Below are positions 23,151 to 31,563 of a stretch of DNA of 38,309 bases, piece by piece. This stretch comes from Actinomycetes bacterium. Lineage in GTDB: Bacteria > Actinomycetota > Acidimicrobiia > Acidimicrobiales > Ilumatobacteraceae. The stretch lies in the NCBI GenBank assembly GCA_014190095.1, contig BJFW01000010.1:1-38309 (forward strand), written 5' to 3'. The translations under genes and the position numbers were made by a program. The notes beneath the pieces are model-generated. The model saw nothing but the letters and a program-made list of their open reading frames with translations, ran no database searches and was not told the DNA's origin. Within the stretch, counting starts at the first letter, position 1. Every line of letters starts with the position of its first letter.

Positions 23151-24056
23151 ATGAACCACGTTCTGCATCAACACCCATTTACGCCATGTGATCAGTTGCC
23201 CAACGTTGACGTTTCGAAGTTTCGCGCTTTAGCGATTCCTGAAGAGATTTTGCCAAATGAAGTTGGGGATCAGTTTCGTCATCGCATGGGTACGAAGCCG
23301 TTGGATGTCGCTCAATGGCTGCCAAGCGATGAAGAAACCGCGCCGACCATTGCAATGAAGCACGAACTGTTGCGCAATCGACGTGATGAAGTAGTTGGAT
23401 TGCTCGATGGTGGAAGCGACGCAGCAGAAGAAGCAGCAAAGCTTGTCGCCGAGTTCTGCGGAGTGCCATTGCATGCACGGGGAATTGATGCTCTGGTCGA
23501 AGCCTCGTTGCATATTGCCGACGACATCGTGGTGATGCAGCCAAAGAGCGTTGAGGGCAGCGAACAGCACTTGGTGGTTGTTGCTGGTGTGGTGTGCTCG
23601 CCAAGTCGTTGGAGTATTCAAACGAAATTGGGTAGCAGCATGATGGCTGTACATGCGCCAGTTCCGCAATACGCGGAACAAGTGGGTAAAGCCGTTGACA
23701 CAACGCTGCCGAGGTTGCGTGTTGACCAACCGATGGTGCGATCAAATTGGACCATTGAGGATCATTGCGCGTTGTTCCAACCTGTTGCACCGAGCAAGCC
23801 ATTAGTGCAAGACCCATCGCAGTTATGGATTCGGATGGAGCGACAAACGCTTCGTGCATTGCCGCAAACCGGCGGCTCAATGTTCACTATTCGCACATAT
23901 CAACAACCAATTATGGAATATGTGGCACGCGGAAAAGATGTAGCAACAACGTTATTTTCGTTGGTGAAGCGGTTGCCCGATGATGTAGCAAAATACAAAT
24001 CTCTGCTGCATTACCGCGAGGCATTGCTCACGTGGCTTGAGCCAATTACGAAGTAA
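23151..24056 (+). CDS. DUF3445 protein, haem-dependent oxidative N-demethylase family
   Basis: 301 aa from ATG 23151; the track start overlaps the SDR gene. Conserved features of DUF3445 are visible: HRMGTKPLDVAQWLPSDEE at the N-terminus, LVVVAGVVCSPSRWSIQTKLGSSMMAVHAPVPQYAEQVG in the middle, VRSNWTIEDHCALF, LWIRMERQTLRALPQTGGSMFTIRTYQ and a closing KSLLHYREALLTWL. Members include the catalytic subunit of a haem-dependent enzyme that demethylates amines such as dimethylamine (family knowledge). Other subunits of that complex are not present here, so a stand-alone role or different substrate is possible. Its stop abuts that of convergent argJ. Confidence 0.85.
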   Translation: MNHVLHQHPFTPCDQLPNVDVSKFRALAIPEEILPNEVGDQFRHRMGTKPLDVAQWLPSDEETAPTIAMKHELLRNRRDEVVGLLDGGSDAAEEAAKLVAEFCGVPLHARGIDALVEASLHIADDIVVMQPKSVEGSEQHLVVVAGVVCSPSRWSIQTKLGSSMMAVHAPVPQYAEQVGKAVDTTLPRLRVDQPMVRSNWTIEDHCALFQPVAPSKPLVQDPSQLWIRMERQTLRALPQTGGSMFTIRTYQQPIMEYVARGKDVATTLFSLVKRLPDDVAKYKSLLHYREALLTWLEPITK

Positions 24057-25217
24057 TCAGGTGGTGTAGTCGGCATTTATGCGCACGTAACCGTCAGTGA
24101 GGTCGCAACCCCACACGGTTGCTTCTGAAGACCCGGTATTCAGACTCACGTGAATTCGAACATCGGTGCCTTTCATATATGCACTGAGTTCGCTTAGGCC
24201 CTGGTCGTTTACTTGCGTTGGGTACACCTCTTGTTCGCCAAAGCGAATGATCACTTTTTCTTGGTTGACATCGGAGTAGTGACTGCACTTGCCAATTGCC
24301 ATTGCCACGCGACCCCAGTTTGGGTCGGCGCCGTGCACTGCAGTTTTCACAAGCGGAGAGTTGACGATGGCCTTGGCAATCGTTTTCGCCTGTTCATAGT
24401 CACGGGCATTGTCAACATGTACTTCAATCAGTTTCTCCGCACCTTCGCCGTCGCGGGCAACTTGTTTCGTGAGTGACAGTGCAACTTCGTAAAGCGCAGA
24501 TTCAATGGCTGAGATGTTGACATTTCCTGCAGCGCCACTTGCGAGCACGATTGCTGTGTCGCTTGTTGAGGTGTCGGTGTCTACTGAAACGCAATTAAAA
24601 GTTTTTGCAATGATGCGTTGAAAAACGCTGTTCAATTCACTCGGTGCAATATCGGCATCGGTGAACATCAAGGTAATGAGCGTTGCCATGTTTGGCTCGA
24701 TCATTCCAACACCTTTTGCAACACCAACCACGCGTGCGCTTGAACCAGCCACAACGCATTCGGCAACTTTGCTTACCGTGTCGGTAGTCATGATGCCGCG
24801 GGCAACATCGTCGGCCGATGTTCCCTGTGGTTGCGCAGGAAGCACGGCAAGTCCTGCGCGAACTTTGTCCATTGGATACTGACGGCCGATAACTCCGGTA
24901 GAGGCAATCAATACGTCGTGAGAATTACAGCCCAATGCAGATGAAACTCCTGCGACTACTTCGCGGGCATTACTCATTCCTAACTCACCAGTAGCGACGT
25001 TGGCGTTTTTTGAAATGACCACCACTGCCTTGGCTTTGTGGTTGGCAATATGTTCGCGGCTCACTACAACGCTAGGCCCGGCAAAGCGACTTTGCGTAAA
25101 CATTCCGGCCGCAGAACACACTGTGTCGGCTACCACGAGCGTGAAATCGTCTGTGGCATCTTTAATGCCCACATTTGTTACGTGAGCGCGGAATCCTTTT
25201 GGAAGTGAAATGGCCAT
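24057..25217 (-). CDS. argJ: Glutamate N-acetyltransferase / ornithine acetyltransferase ArgJ
   Basis: 386 aa, full length. The self-cleavage and nucleophile site is GVGMIEPNMATLITLMFTDA, with Thr179 as the nucleophile after processing into alpha and beta chains. Other family landmarks are VSREHIANHKAKAVVVISKNANVATG, CVSVDTDTSTSDTAIVLASG and DPNWGRVAMAIG. It transfers acetyl groups between N-acetylornithine and glutamate in arginine synthesis. The usual neighbours argC and argB are absent; instead it follows an SRPBCC gene by 2 nt in a redox/isomerase operon. Confidence 0.95.
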   Translation of the reverse strand: MAISLPKGFRAHVTNVGIKDATDDFTLVVADTVCSAAGMFTQSRFAGPSVVVSREHIANHKAKAVVVISKNANVATGELGMSNAREVVAGVSSALGCNSHDVLIASTGVIGRQYPMDKVRAGLAVLPAQPQGTSADDVARGIMTTDTVSKVAECVVAGSSARVVGVAKGVGMIEPNMATLITLMFTDADIAPSELNSVFQRIIAKTFNCVSVDTDTSTSDTAIVLASGAAGNVNISAIESALYEVALSLTKQVARDGEGAEKLIEVHVDNARDYEQAKTIAKAIVNSPLVKTAVHGADPNWGRVAMAIGKCSHYSDVNQEKVIIRFGEQEVYPTQVNDQGLSELSAYMKGTDVRIHVSLNTGSSEATVWGCDLTDGYVRINADYTT

Positions 25218-25219
25218 GG

Positions 25220-25666
25220 TTATGCGGCGAAGTGCTTCTCGATGTTTTCAAGAGTTTTCATCATGGCCTTCTCGTTGCTCTTCATAGAGCCCCTTAATTT
25301 GAGAATGAGAATTGACTTGCTTCCGTTGTAATCAAACTGTTCAGTGACTTTTGTGCCACGATCAACAGGTTCAAGGATGTAACGCCAGATATGACCACCG
25401 AAATGCTGCCAAGCAATGCGTCGATTTTCATCAAATTCAACAACGGTGTTCGTCATTTTGTAGGGGACACCGATCTTCATGTCCATCGCAAACTTTGCGC
25501 CTAGGGATAAGCGTTGTGGAGCAGAAACTTGTGCGGCTTTGACGCTGCCAGAGCCATCAATCTTTGAGTGCTGGCGTGGGTCGGCAAGAATTTCGAAAAT
25601 CAAACCAGGAGCTGTAGGAATAAAGCGTTCAACAGAAACGATTTTGTTTTTCACGTCGTGAGTCAT
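25220..25666 (-). CDS. SRPBCC (START-like) family protein
   Basis: 148 aa. The N-terminal VERFIPTAPGLIFEILADPRQHSKIDGSGSV is the standard first strand and helix pair of polyketide cyclase/START-like proteins, followed by the long beta-sheet (FAMDMKIGVPYKMTNTVVEFDENRRIAWQHFGGHIWRYIL) and the C-terminal helix (MKSNEKAMMKTLENIEKHFAA). These proteins have a hydrophobic ligand cavity. The ligand cannot be inferred from sequence. It sits 9 nt after the FAD oxidoreductase and 2 nt before argJ. Confidence 0.87.
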   Translation of the reverse strand: MTHDVKNKIVSVERFIPTAPGLIFEILADPRQHSKIDGSGSVKAAQVSAPQRLSLGAKFAMDMKIGVPYKMTNTVVEFDENRRIAWQHFGGHIWRYILEPVDRGTKVTEQFDYNGSKSILILKLRGSMKSNEKAMMKTLENIEKHFAA

Positions 25667-25675
25667 GCAATCAGG

Positions 25676-26914
25676 CTAGGCGAGAGACCGAACAACAGCT
25701 TCACCACAGCGTCGTCCGGAAAACATCGCACCTTGGATTGAGCCTGTGTCTCTGTGGTCACCACAAACAAATAGACCATTGCCAAGATTGACGGGCTGCT
25801 TAGGCGAAAACGGTGGTTTTTGAACAGGTCCGCCGTGCTCGATGATGTAGGTGCGCAAATGCTTCCAGTCATCTACTTGCGGCCCCCACCATGAACGAAG
25901 TTGTGCGCGGCTCATTGCCTCTAGATCGCCATCGGTAACTCCCGGAAGGGCTGCAACAATGAGGTGCTTATCTGCAGGCGCATACGACGGAGCAACATTG
26001 CTGATTACTGCAACATTGAGAACTGGTCCATTTCCGGTGCCATCGAGAACTACATACTTTTCTTTTGTTGGGGGAGTATCAGCCGAGAAGTAGACACACC
26101 CAACTTTTCGTGATTCAACTATTGGGATACCGAGCAGCGAAGAAGCAGTTGGTCCATCAGTGGCGACGACAACTGCGCGCGCTGAAATGCTTTCACCAGA
26201 TGCAAGTGTGACTTTTGCACCTTCAACTTTGCTCACACGGGTGTTGAGGTGCACTGTCCCATCGGAAAGTCTGCTTGCCATTTGTAATGGGAGCGCGTGC
26301 ATACCGCGCGATGGCAGCACGCTTTGACCTTCACTCAGTGATCTGAAAATTATGTCAAACATCCGTCGCGATGTCGCAAGATGCGGATCGAGTTGTATTC
26401 CACCGAAGAGCGGTCTGAAAAATCGATTGATGATTTTGGTAGAGAAACCAAATGCTCGTAGTGCTACATCTGTAGAAACATCTTGTCCGCCAAGGAGAGC
26501 CGCAGGCTTGCGGCGCATCACACGTGCGCGCAACACCACAATTCGCGCCTTGTCAAACACGCCGCCAATTGGGGCTAAGGCAGTCGTGGCAAGGGTTTGA
26601 GGTTTGCGAAAAGGGTCGGAAACAGCGTGTCCTTTGCCGTTTCGCCATACGAGAGCTCCGGGGTCAAATGGTCGAAGATCAAGTGCGCGCATGTCAACTT
26701 GTGTCTGCAGTTCTGGGTATGCGGTGAGCATCACTTGGAAACCGCGGTCTAGTTGAAAGCCGTCCACGATGTCAGTGCGAACTCTTCCACCAACGGCATC
26801 ACTCGATTCGAGCACGATGACAGAAAGCCCGTGTCGCTGAATCTCGCGCGCTGCCGAGAGTCCAGCAAGGCCAGCGCCGACGATTACTACGTCACATTGT
26901 GATGGAAGGGACAT
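25676..26914 (-). CDS. FAD-dependent amine-oxidase/phytoene-desaturase-like oxidoreductase
   Basis: 412 aa. The FAD dinucleotide-binding motif DVVIVGAGLAGLSAAREIQRHGLSVIVLESSDAVGGRVRTD (8-48) is complete, and the C-terminal FAD motif is GLFVCGDHRDTGSIQGAMFSGRRCGEAV. The middle (LDRGFQVMLTAYPELQTQVD) resembles the amine oxidase / protoporphyrinogen oxidase superfamily. The substrate is unknown. The start ATG overlaps the upstream TIGR01777 stop by 1 nt (TAATG), showing translational coupling. Confidence 0.9.
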   Translation of the reverse strand: MSLPSQCDVVIVGAGLAGLSAAREIQRHGLSVIVLESSDAVGGRVRTDIVDGFQLDRGFQVMLTAYPELQTQVDMRALDLRPFDPGALVWRNGKGHAVSDPFRKPQTLATTALAPIGGVFDKARIVVLRARVMRRKPAALLGGQDVSTDVALRAFGFSTKIINRFFRPLFGGIQLDPHLATSRRMFDIIFRSLSEGQSVLPSRGMHALPLQMASRLSDGTVHLNTRVSKVEGAKVTLASGESISARAVVVATDGPTASSLLGIPIVESRKVGCVYFSADTPPTKEKYVVLDGTGNGPVLNVAVISNVAPSYAPADKHLIVAALPGVTDGDLEAMSRAQLRSWWGPQVDDWKHLRTYIIEHGGPVQKPPFSPKQPVNLGNGLFVCGDHRDTGSIQGAMFSGRRCGEAVVRSLA

Positions 26915-27807
26915 TACTTAGAGAGTAGTGAGCGCAGCGCACTTTCTAGAGTGGTGTGCTTAAACGAGTACCCGCTCGCATTCAGCGCTGCTGGAATTAC
27001 TCGCTGGCCAGTGAATAGCAGTGCATCTGCAAGTTCGCCACCAAGCAAAATCTTTGGTGCAAAAGTAGGTACTGGCACAATTGCCGGACGCTTCAGAACC
27101 GATGCAAGCACTTTTGTGAATTCAGCATTCGTCACCGGATTTGGTGCAGTGAGATTGACCGCTCCGCTGACATTTGCAGTGAGCAAGTATTCAATCGCAC
27201 CAATTTCGTCATCGATGGAAATCCAGCTTTGCCACTGCTTGCCATTGCCGAACTTTCCGCCTACACCCAATTTGAAGAGTGGAAGCAATTTTTTGAGTGC
27301 TCCACCTTTTGGAGAGAGAACAATTCCGGTGCGCAAATACACCGTGCGAACGCCAGCATCAACCGCTGGCTGCGCTGCGGCTTCCCACTGTTCACATACT
27401 TCAGCAAGAAAGCCTGTTCCATGCGTGCTTACTTCGGTGAGCTGCTCGTCGTTACGCGCACCGTAAATTCCGATAGCGGAACCTGAAAGAAACACTGAAG
27501 GCTTGCGCGAGAGTGACGCGATGGTTTTTGCAAGAAGCGCCGTAGTCGCAGTGCGACTGTCAAGAATTTCCTTGCGGTAACCATTGGTCCAACGCTTGTC
27601 TCCAATGCCAGCACCAGACAAGTGAACGACTGCATCGGCACCTTCAAGTGCTGCTGCGTCGAGTGTTCCTAACTTTGGATTCCACTGAATCTCACCAGAC
27701 TTTGGCGACCTGCGAACGAGACGAACTACTTCGTGTCCGCTGCTTGACAGTTTGGCAACGAGTTGTGTACCGATTAAACCACTAGCTCCTGAGATAACAA
27801 TCTTCAT
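26914..27807 (-). CDS. TIGR01777 family (SDR39U1/YfcH-like) epimerase
   Basis: 297 aa, full length. The extended SDR Rossmann motif is ISGASGLIGTQLVAKLSSSGHEVVRLVRR. Family landmarks are VVHLSGAGIGDKRWTNGYRKEILDSR, SAIGIYGARNDEQLTE, LRTGIVLSPKGGALKKLLPLFKLGVGGKFGNGKQWQSWIS and the C-terminal DUF1731-like PTFAPKILLGGELADALLFTGQRVIPAAL. Substrates are unknown. In mycobacteria a TIGR01777-type gene lies between the E2 (dlaT) and lipB; here it is about 6 kb from the E2 and leads the FAD oxidoreductase-SRPBCC-argJ run. Confidence 0.92.
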   Translation of the reverse strand: MKIVISGASGLIGTQLVAKLSSSGHEVVRLVRRSPKSGEIQWNPKLGTLDAAALEGADAVVHLSGAGIGDKRWTNGYRKEILDSRTATTALLAKTIASLSRKPSVFLSGSAIGIYGARNDEQLTEVSTHGTGFLAEVCEQWEAAAQPAVDAGVRTVYLRTGIVLSPKGGALKKLLPLFKLGVGGKFGNGKQWQSWISIDDEIGAIEYLLTANVSGAVNLTAPNPVTNAEFTKVLASVLKRPAIVPVPTFAPKILLGGELADALLFTGQRVIPAALNASGYSFKHTTLESALRSLLSK

Positions 27808-27856
27808 GGTCTTACCTTATGACGCTTTGACCCCATTTGGCGAGGTTGTGCGCCGA

Positions 27857-29728
27857 TTACGGAATGACGATTGGAACTGACGTAACTACGGTATTTGGGC
27901 GGAACAAGAGCCGCGCCTTAATGGCGAGAGCCGACTGGTTGTGCAGCCATTGCGAACGAATACTGGTAACGAATTCGGGGATAATTACGGTGATGAGATC
28001 ATCGCTATCTAGATCATCAATTTGATTAATCCGATTCAAAATTGGTTCGGTTAAATCTCGGTATTCGGAAACAATGGTGTCAAGCTCGATTGACAAGCCA
28101 AATTTGTCCCATTGCTCTTGAAGTCGTTGGCGATCGTCAGAGTTTTCGATAACAGAAAGCGCAAGAAGCCTGTCGGGTCGAAGGCTCTCGGCATATCTGA
28201 CAGCTTTTAGAACTCCCTGGTTTACCGAGCCAACGAGTACAACGACTGTATGAGTTCGGAATGGAGCAACATATCCATCTGTCGGTTGCAAGTATGAACG
28301 AACTCGTGTGTAGTGCCTATTGACTGCGTTAAAAGAAAGAACAAGTGTCGGGATAACTGCCGCTGGAATCCATGCGCCATCTGTAAATTTCACTACCACT
28401 ACAATTCCCGCTACAAATGCTGTTGTTGTCGCACCAAAGCCAGAGACAATCGTTTTAAAAATCCATCCGGAATCTTTAAGTTTGTAATTTCGAACAGCCA
28501 TTCCTGTTTGACTTAGCGTGAATCCCGTAAATACTCCGACTGCGTACAACGGAATCAGTAGAGTTACTTGACCACTGAACACAACAATCAGCGAAATCGC
28601 AGCGAGTCCAAGAAAAATCACTCCGTTTGAGAAAACTAATCTGTCACCACGGTTCATGAATTGTCGTGGCATGTAGTTATCTTTTGCAATAATCGATGAA
28701 AGTCGCGGGAAGTCTGCGTAGGCGGTGTTTGCAGCAAGGATCAAAATTCCAAATGTTGCAAACTGCGTGATGAAGAAGAAAATATTTCTTCCACCGTATA
28801 CGTGCTCTGCCATTTGGGCAAGCACGGTCTGTGAAATCTCTCCCTCTTCATCTGCGAGTGGTTTTATGTGTTGCGCAAGAACGCTGAGGCCAAAGAAACT
28901 TGAGCCAAGAATTGCAGCCATCCATATAAGTACTCGTGATGCATTTTTAGACTCAGACTTCTTGAAGGCAGGGACGCCGTCGGCAACAGCTTCAACACCA
29001 GTGAGCGCTACAGCCCCCGAAGAGAATGCCTTCAGGAAGAAGAACAATGTCACGGAATTTGTTCCACTGAGTAGCTCATTTTCGAATGGTTCAGTGTGTG
29101 GAATGGGTCCTAAGTCTTGAACAAAAACTCGAAACAAACCATAGATAATGAGACCAAAAAGGCAAATGATGTAGAGATAAGTAGGCGGCGCAAAAAGTGA
29201 TCCGGATTCTTTAAGTCCGCGAAGATTGGCAAGCGTAATAAGGAGCACGAATCCAACTGCCATGTGAACGCGATACGGCGCTAGATGGCTGAATGCCGAG
29301 ATGATTGCTGCAACGCCTCCAGAAACGGAAACCGCAACTGTCAGGATGTAGTCGGTAAGCATGGATCCACCAGCAACTAGCGAAGGGTATTTTCCGAGGT
29401 TTTCCCGCGAAACTACGTACGAACCGCCACCAGTGGGGTAGGCAAAAATCGTTTGGCGATAGCTGAAGACAACAATTACAAGCAGTCCAATCACCATTAA
29501 CGAAATTGGAACAAGTCTGCTGTAGGCCGCAGTTCCAACTGCTGCAAGCGACAAAAAGACGATCAGAATTTCTTGAGTCGCATATGCCGTAGACGAAATC
29601 GCATCACTCGCAAAGACTGGAAGCGCAACTTTTTTCGATAAGCGCTGGTGGGAGTCTTCTGAGGTTGCAATCGGCGCGCCGATAAAGAAACGTTTTAGCC
29701 TGCTCGAGTTTTGTGTATTAGTAGCCAT
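27857..29728 (-). CDS. KimA-like APC-superfamily potassium permease
   Basis: 623 aa from ATG 29728, close to B. subtilis KimA (about 607 aa). The track's 83 extra codons cross the divergent promoter. The N-terminus RLKRFFIGAPIATSEDSHQRLSKKVALPVFASDAISSTAYATQEILI matches the KimA entry motif 'FLIGKPL...L....ALP..SSDALSSVAY...ILI'. About twelve hydrophobic helices follow (YPTGGGSYVVSREN, TGVEAVADGVPAFK), then a soluble C-terminal domain (about 460-623, VVVLVGSVNQGVLKAVRYAESLRPDRLLALSV) of the USP-like fold. KimA imports K+ with protons. The divergent pair of TrkA/RCK proteins supports potassium as the ion (inference). No terminator was seen after the stop. Confidence 0.87.
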   Translation of the reverse strand: MATNTQNSSRLKRFFIGAPIATSEDSHQRLSKKVALPVFASDAISSTAYATQEILIVFLSLAAVGTAAYSRLVPISLMVIGLLVIVVFSYRQTIFAYPTGGGSYVVSRENLGKYPSLVAGGSMLTDYILTVAVSVSGGVAAIISAFSHLAPYRVHMAVGFVLLITLANLRGLKESGSLFAPPTYLYIICLFGLIIYGLFRVFVQDLGPIPHTEPFENELLSGTNSVTLFFFLKAFSSGAVALTGVEAVADGVPAFKKSESKNASRVLIWMAAILGSSFFGLSVLAQHIKPLADEEGEISQTVLAQMAEHVYGGRNIFFFITQFATFGILILAANTAYADFPRLSSIIAKDNYMPRQFMNRGDRLVFSNGVIFLGLAAISLIVVFSGQVTLLIPLYAVGVFTGFTLSQTGMAVRNYKLKDSGWIFKTIVSGFGATTTAFVAGIVVVVKFTDGAWIPAAVIPTLVLSFNAVNRHYTRVRSYLQPTDGYVAPFRTHTVVVLVGSVNQGVLKAVRYAESLRPDRLLALSVIENSDDRQRLQEQWDKFGLSIELDTIVSEYRDLTEPILNRINQIDDLDSDDLITVIIPEFVTSIRSQWLHNQSALAIKARLLFRPNTVVTSVPIVIP

Positions 29729-29815
29729 ATGCGCTATGAAGCCTGCCACAAAGATACTGATCGGAGAGGTAAAACCGCCTACGCTTAGCGGGGTTCGTAG
29801 TACATAGGCATTTGC

Positions 29816-29828
29816 GGTGGCTGCCACC
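29816..29828. promoter_or_regulatory. GGTGGC-T-GCCACC palindrome in the kimA/trkA divergent gap
   Basis: A perfect 6-bp inverted repeat around a single T, 23-35 nt upstream of the first trkA GTG. The 122-nt gap must hold both divergent promoters. It could be an operator or a short hairpin in a 5' leader; evidence is limited to the symmetry. Confidence 0.4.
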
Positions 29829-29850
29829 TCGTGCCAAAAGGGAGAATACA

Positions 29851-30513
29851 GTGCACGTCGTAATTGTCGGATGCGGGCGAGTTGGCTCGACACTTGGTCG
29901 GGAACTTGTTGCTGCTGGTCACACGGTGGCTGTTGTTGACCGAAAGTCTGAAGCATTTTCGCGGCTTGGTGAATCATTCAGTGGGCAGAAAATTGCAGGA
30001 ATTGGATTTGACCGGGATATTTTGATTGAAGCGGGCATTGAAAAGGCTGGTGCACTTGCTGCAGTCACCAATGGAGACAACTCGAACATTTTGATTGCAC
30101 GTGTTGCTCGCGAGGAATTTGGTATTGACCGCGTAGTCGCCCGTATTTATGACCCAAAGCGAGCAGAGATTTACGAACGCCTCGGAATTGCCACCGTGGC
30201 AACTGTGAAGTGGACGTCGGAACGAATTTTGCGGCGAATCCTTCCCGATCTACCTGCAGTTGAGTGGACCGACCCAAGCGCAAAAGTGGTGCTTGTAGAG
30301 CGTGAACTTCCAAAGAACTTGGTTGGCACTCGTGTACTGAATCTTGATAGTGCTACCTCCCGAATTGTTTCAGTACGCAGACTCGGTGCTGCCATCATTC
30401 CTGGTGCAGACACTTTGGTCCAAGAAGGTGACGTCGCATATGTAGCGGTTGAAGTGAAGTCGCTAGAAGCCTTTGATGCATCACTTATGTCAACAAATGG
30501 GAAGGGTCACTAG
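29851..30513 (+). CDS. TrkA/RCK potassium regulatory protein, first copy
   Basis: 220 aa from GTG 29851, preceded by AGGGAG at 7 nt; the track start is upstream of this site. The TrkA-N Rossmann motif is VIVGCGRVGSTLGRELVAAGHTVAVVDRK, followed by GDNSNILIARVAREEFGIDRVVARIYDP, and a TrkA-C domain covers about 135-220 (AKVVLVERELPKNLVGTRVLNLDSATSRIVSVRRLGAAIIPGADTLVQEGDVAYV). It binds NAD(H) or nucleotides and gates a K+ transporter from the cytoplasmic face. It matches mycobacterial CeoB in length and context. The second copy begins 2 nt after its stop. Confidence 0.92.
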   Translation: MHVVIVGCGRVGSTLGRELVAAGHTVAVVDRKSEAFSRLGESFSGQKIAGIGFDRDILIEAGIEKAGALAAVTNGDNSNILIARVAREEFGIDRVVARIYDPKRAEIYERLGIATVATVKWTSERILRRILPDLPAVEWTDPSAKVVLVERELPKNLVGTRVLNLDSATSRIVSVRRLGAAIIPGADTLVQEGDVAYVAVEVKSLEAFDASLMSTNGKGH

Positions 30514-30515
30514 CC

Positions 30516-31184
30516 GTGAAAGTAGTAGTTGCAGGTGGTGGAAGTGTTGGCCGATTTACGGCAGAACAACTTGTTGCTTCAGGGCATGAAGTAACCATTA
30601 TCGAAAATGATCGTGTAGTGGTAGCCGAATATGCAGAAAATGAACCTTCCGGAAAATTGAAGTGGCACCGTGGTGATGCATGCGATGTTGCAGTACTTGC
30701 TGCAGCCGGCGTGACAATGGCTGATGTAGTTGCATCCGTTACAGGTGATGATGAAGACAACTTGGTGGTTTCGTTGTTGGCGAAGCAAGAGTTTGGGGTG
30801 CCCCGAGTTATCGCTCGAGTGAACAACCCAAACAACTATTGGATGTTCAATGACATGTGGGGTGTTGATGTTTCGGTGTCAACTCCACACCTCATTACCA
30901 GCCTCGTGCAGGAGGCCGTTGCAGTCGGAAACCTGGTTCGCCTCATGCAGTTGAAGGGCGGCAAGGCAGAACTTGTTGAAGTGACACTTGCAGATAATTC
31001 TCCTGCATGTGATAAGTCGTTAGGAGAAATTCTCCTTCCACGTAGCGCAAGCATTGTGGCGATTGTGCGTGACAGCAGGGTACTGATTCCTGAACCTGCA
31101 ATGGTTCTTCGTGCCGGAGATGAAGTTATGGCTCTGATCACCGAAGATGCTGAGTCTGCAGTTCAAAAACTCTTTATTGGCTAA
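30516..31184 (+). CDS. TrkA/RCK potassium regulatory protein, second copy
   Basis: 222 aa from GTG 30516. The TrkA-N motif is VVVAGGGSVGRFTAEQLVASGHEVTIIENDR, followed by GDDEDNLVVSLLAKQEFGVPRVIARVNNPNNYWMFNDMWGVDVSVSTPHLITSLVQEA, and a TrkA-C domain (GKAELVEVTLADNSPACDKSLGEILLPRSASIVAIVRDSRVLIPEPAMVLRAGDEVMAL). It corresponds to CeoC of mycobacteria. The two RCK proteins probably form a heteromeric ring. No TrkH/TrkG channel gene is in the window, so the divergent KimA-like permease is the nearest candidate partner (inference). Its stop is 1 nt from the convergent OB-fold stop. Confidence 0.92.
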   Translation: MKVVVAGGGSVGRFTAEQLVASGHEVTIIENDRVVVAEYAENEPSGKLKWHRGDACDVAVLAAAGVTMADVVASVTGDDEDNLVVSLLAKQEFGVPRVIARVNNPNNYWMFNDMWGVDVSVSTPHLITSLVQEAVAVGNLVRLMQLKGGKAELVEVTLADNSPACDKSLGEILLPRSASIVAIVRDSRVLIPEPAMVLRAGDEVMALITEDAESAVQKLFIG

Positions 31185-31185
31185 A

Positions 31186-31563
31186 TCAGTCTTTTCCTGT
31201 TGGCAAGAGTGAATACTTGGGGTTGAGGAAAACCAGTCGGTTTGTGTCGGCAAATGCCACACCTTCAACGATGATGCAATGACCATGTTCAATTCCAGCG
31301 ACATGGCGACGTCCGCTGAAGATAACCGTTGCTTCACCTGTTCCATCGTTGATCACAATTTCCATTGACGGAATTCCTGATCGAGGCTTAATGGTCATTC
31401 GTTTAACTTCGCCACACACCTTTGTGCGGTCTCGTGCTTCGAGTTCGCCAAGAGGCTGGAGGCGCAATTCGGCAAAGCGATCAACAAGGCGTTCCGCATC
31501 AAGTTCGCGTACAGGTTTTACTTTTGAATTGAACGCATCCTTGAGTCCCATGACGAGTTTCAT
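31186..31563 (-). CDS. OB-fold nucleic-acid-binding domain protein
   Basis: 125 aa. After a helical N-terminus (DAFNSKVKPVRELDAERLVDRFAEL) comes a small OB fold: VCGEVKRMTIKPRSGIPSMEIVINDGTGEATVIFSGRRHVAGIEHGHCIIVEGVAFADTNRLVFLNPKYSLL. This matches the short actinobacterial protein found near ceoB/ceoC in mycobacteria (Rv2694c-like). The function is unknown; nucleic-acid binding is inferred from fold. ATG 31551 is an alternative start. Only 17 nt separate its start from the divergent gene at 31581. Confidence 0.87.
   Translation of the reverse strand: MKLVMGLKDAFNSKVKPVRELDAERLVDRFAELRLQPLGELEARDRTKVCGEVKRMTIKPRSGIPSMEIVINDGTGEATVIFSGRRHVAGIEHGHCIIVEGVAFADTNRLVFLNPKYSLLPTGKD

Noticed and set aside
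23179-23880. 233-aa minus-strand ORF over the DUF3445 gene
   Set aside because: It is antisense to a recognisable protein with no domain pattern of its own.
29729-29850. c-di-AMP (ydaO) riboswitch upstream of the KimA-like gene
   Set aside because: Such riboswitches precede some K+ transporter genes, but the gap is only 122 nt, holds the divergent promoter too, and I could not match the conserved core. A covariance-model search would settle it.
27857-29977. 706-aa form of the KimA-like permease
   Set aside because: The extra 83 residues cover the divergent promoter region and the start of the first trkA gene; the KimA-type N-terminus begins just after ATG 29728.
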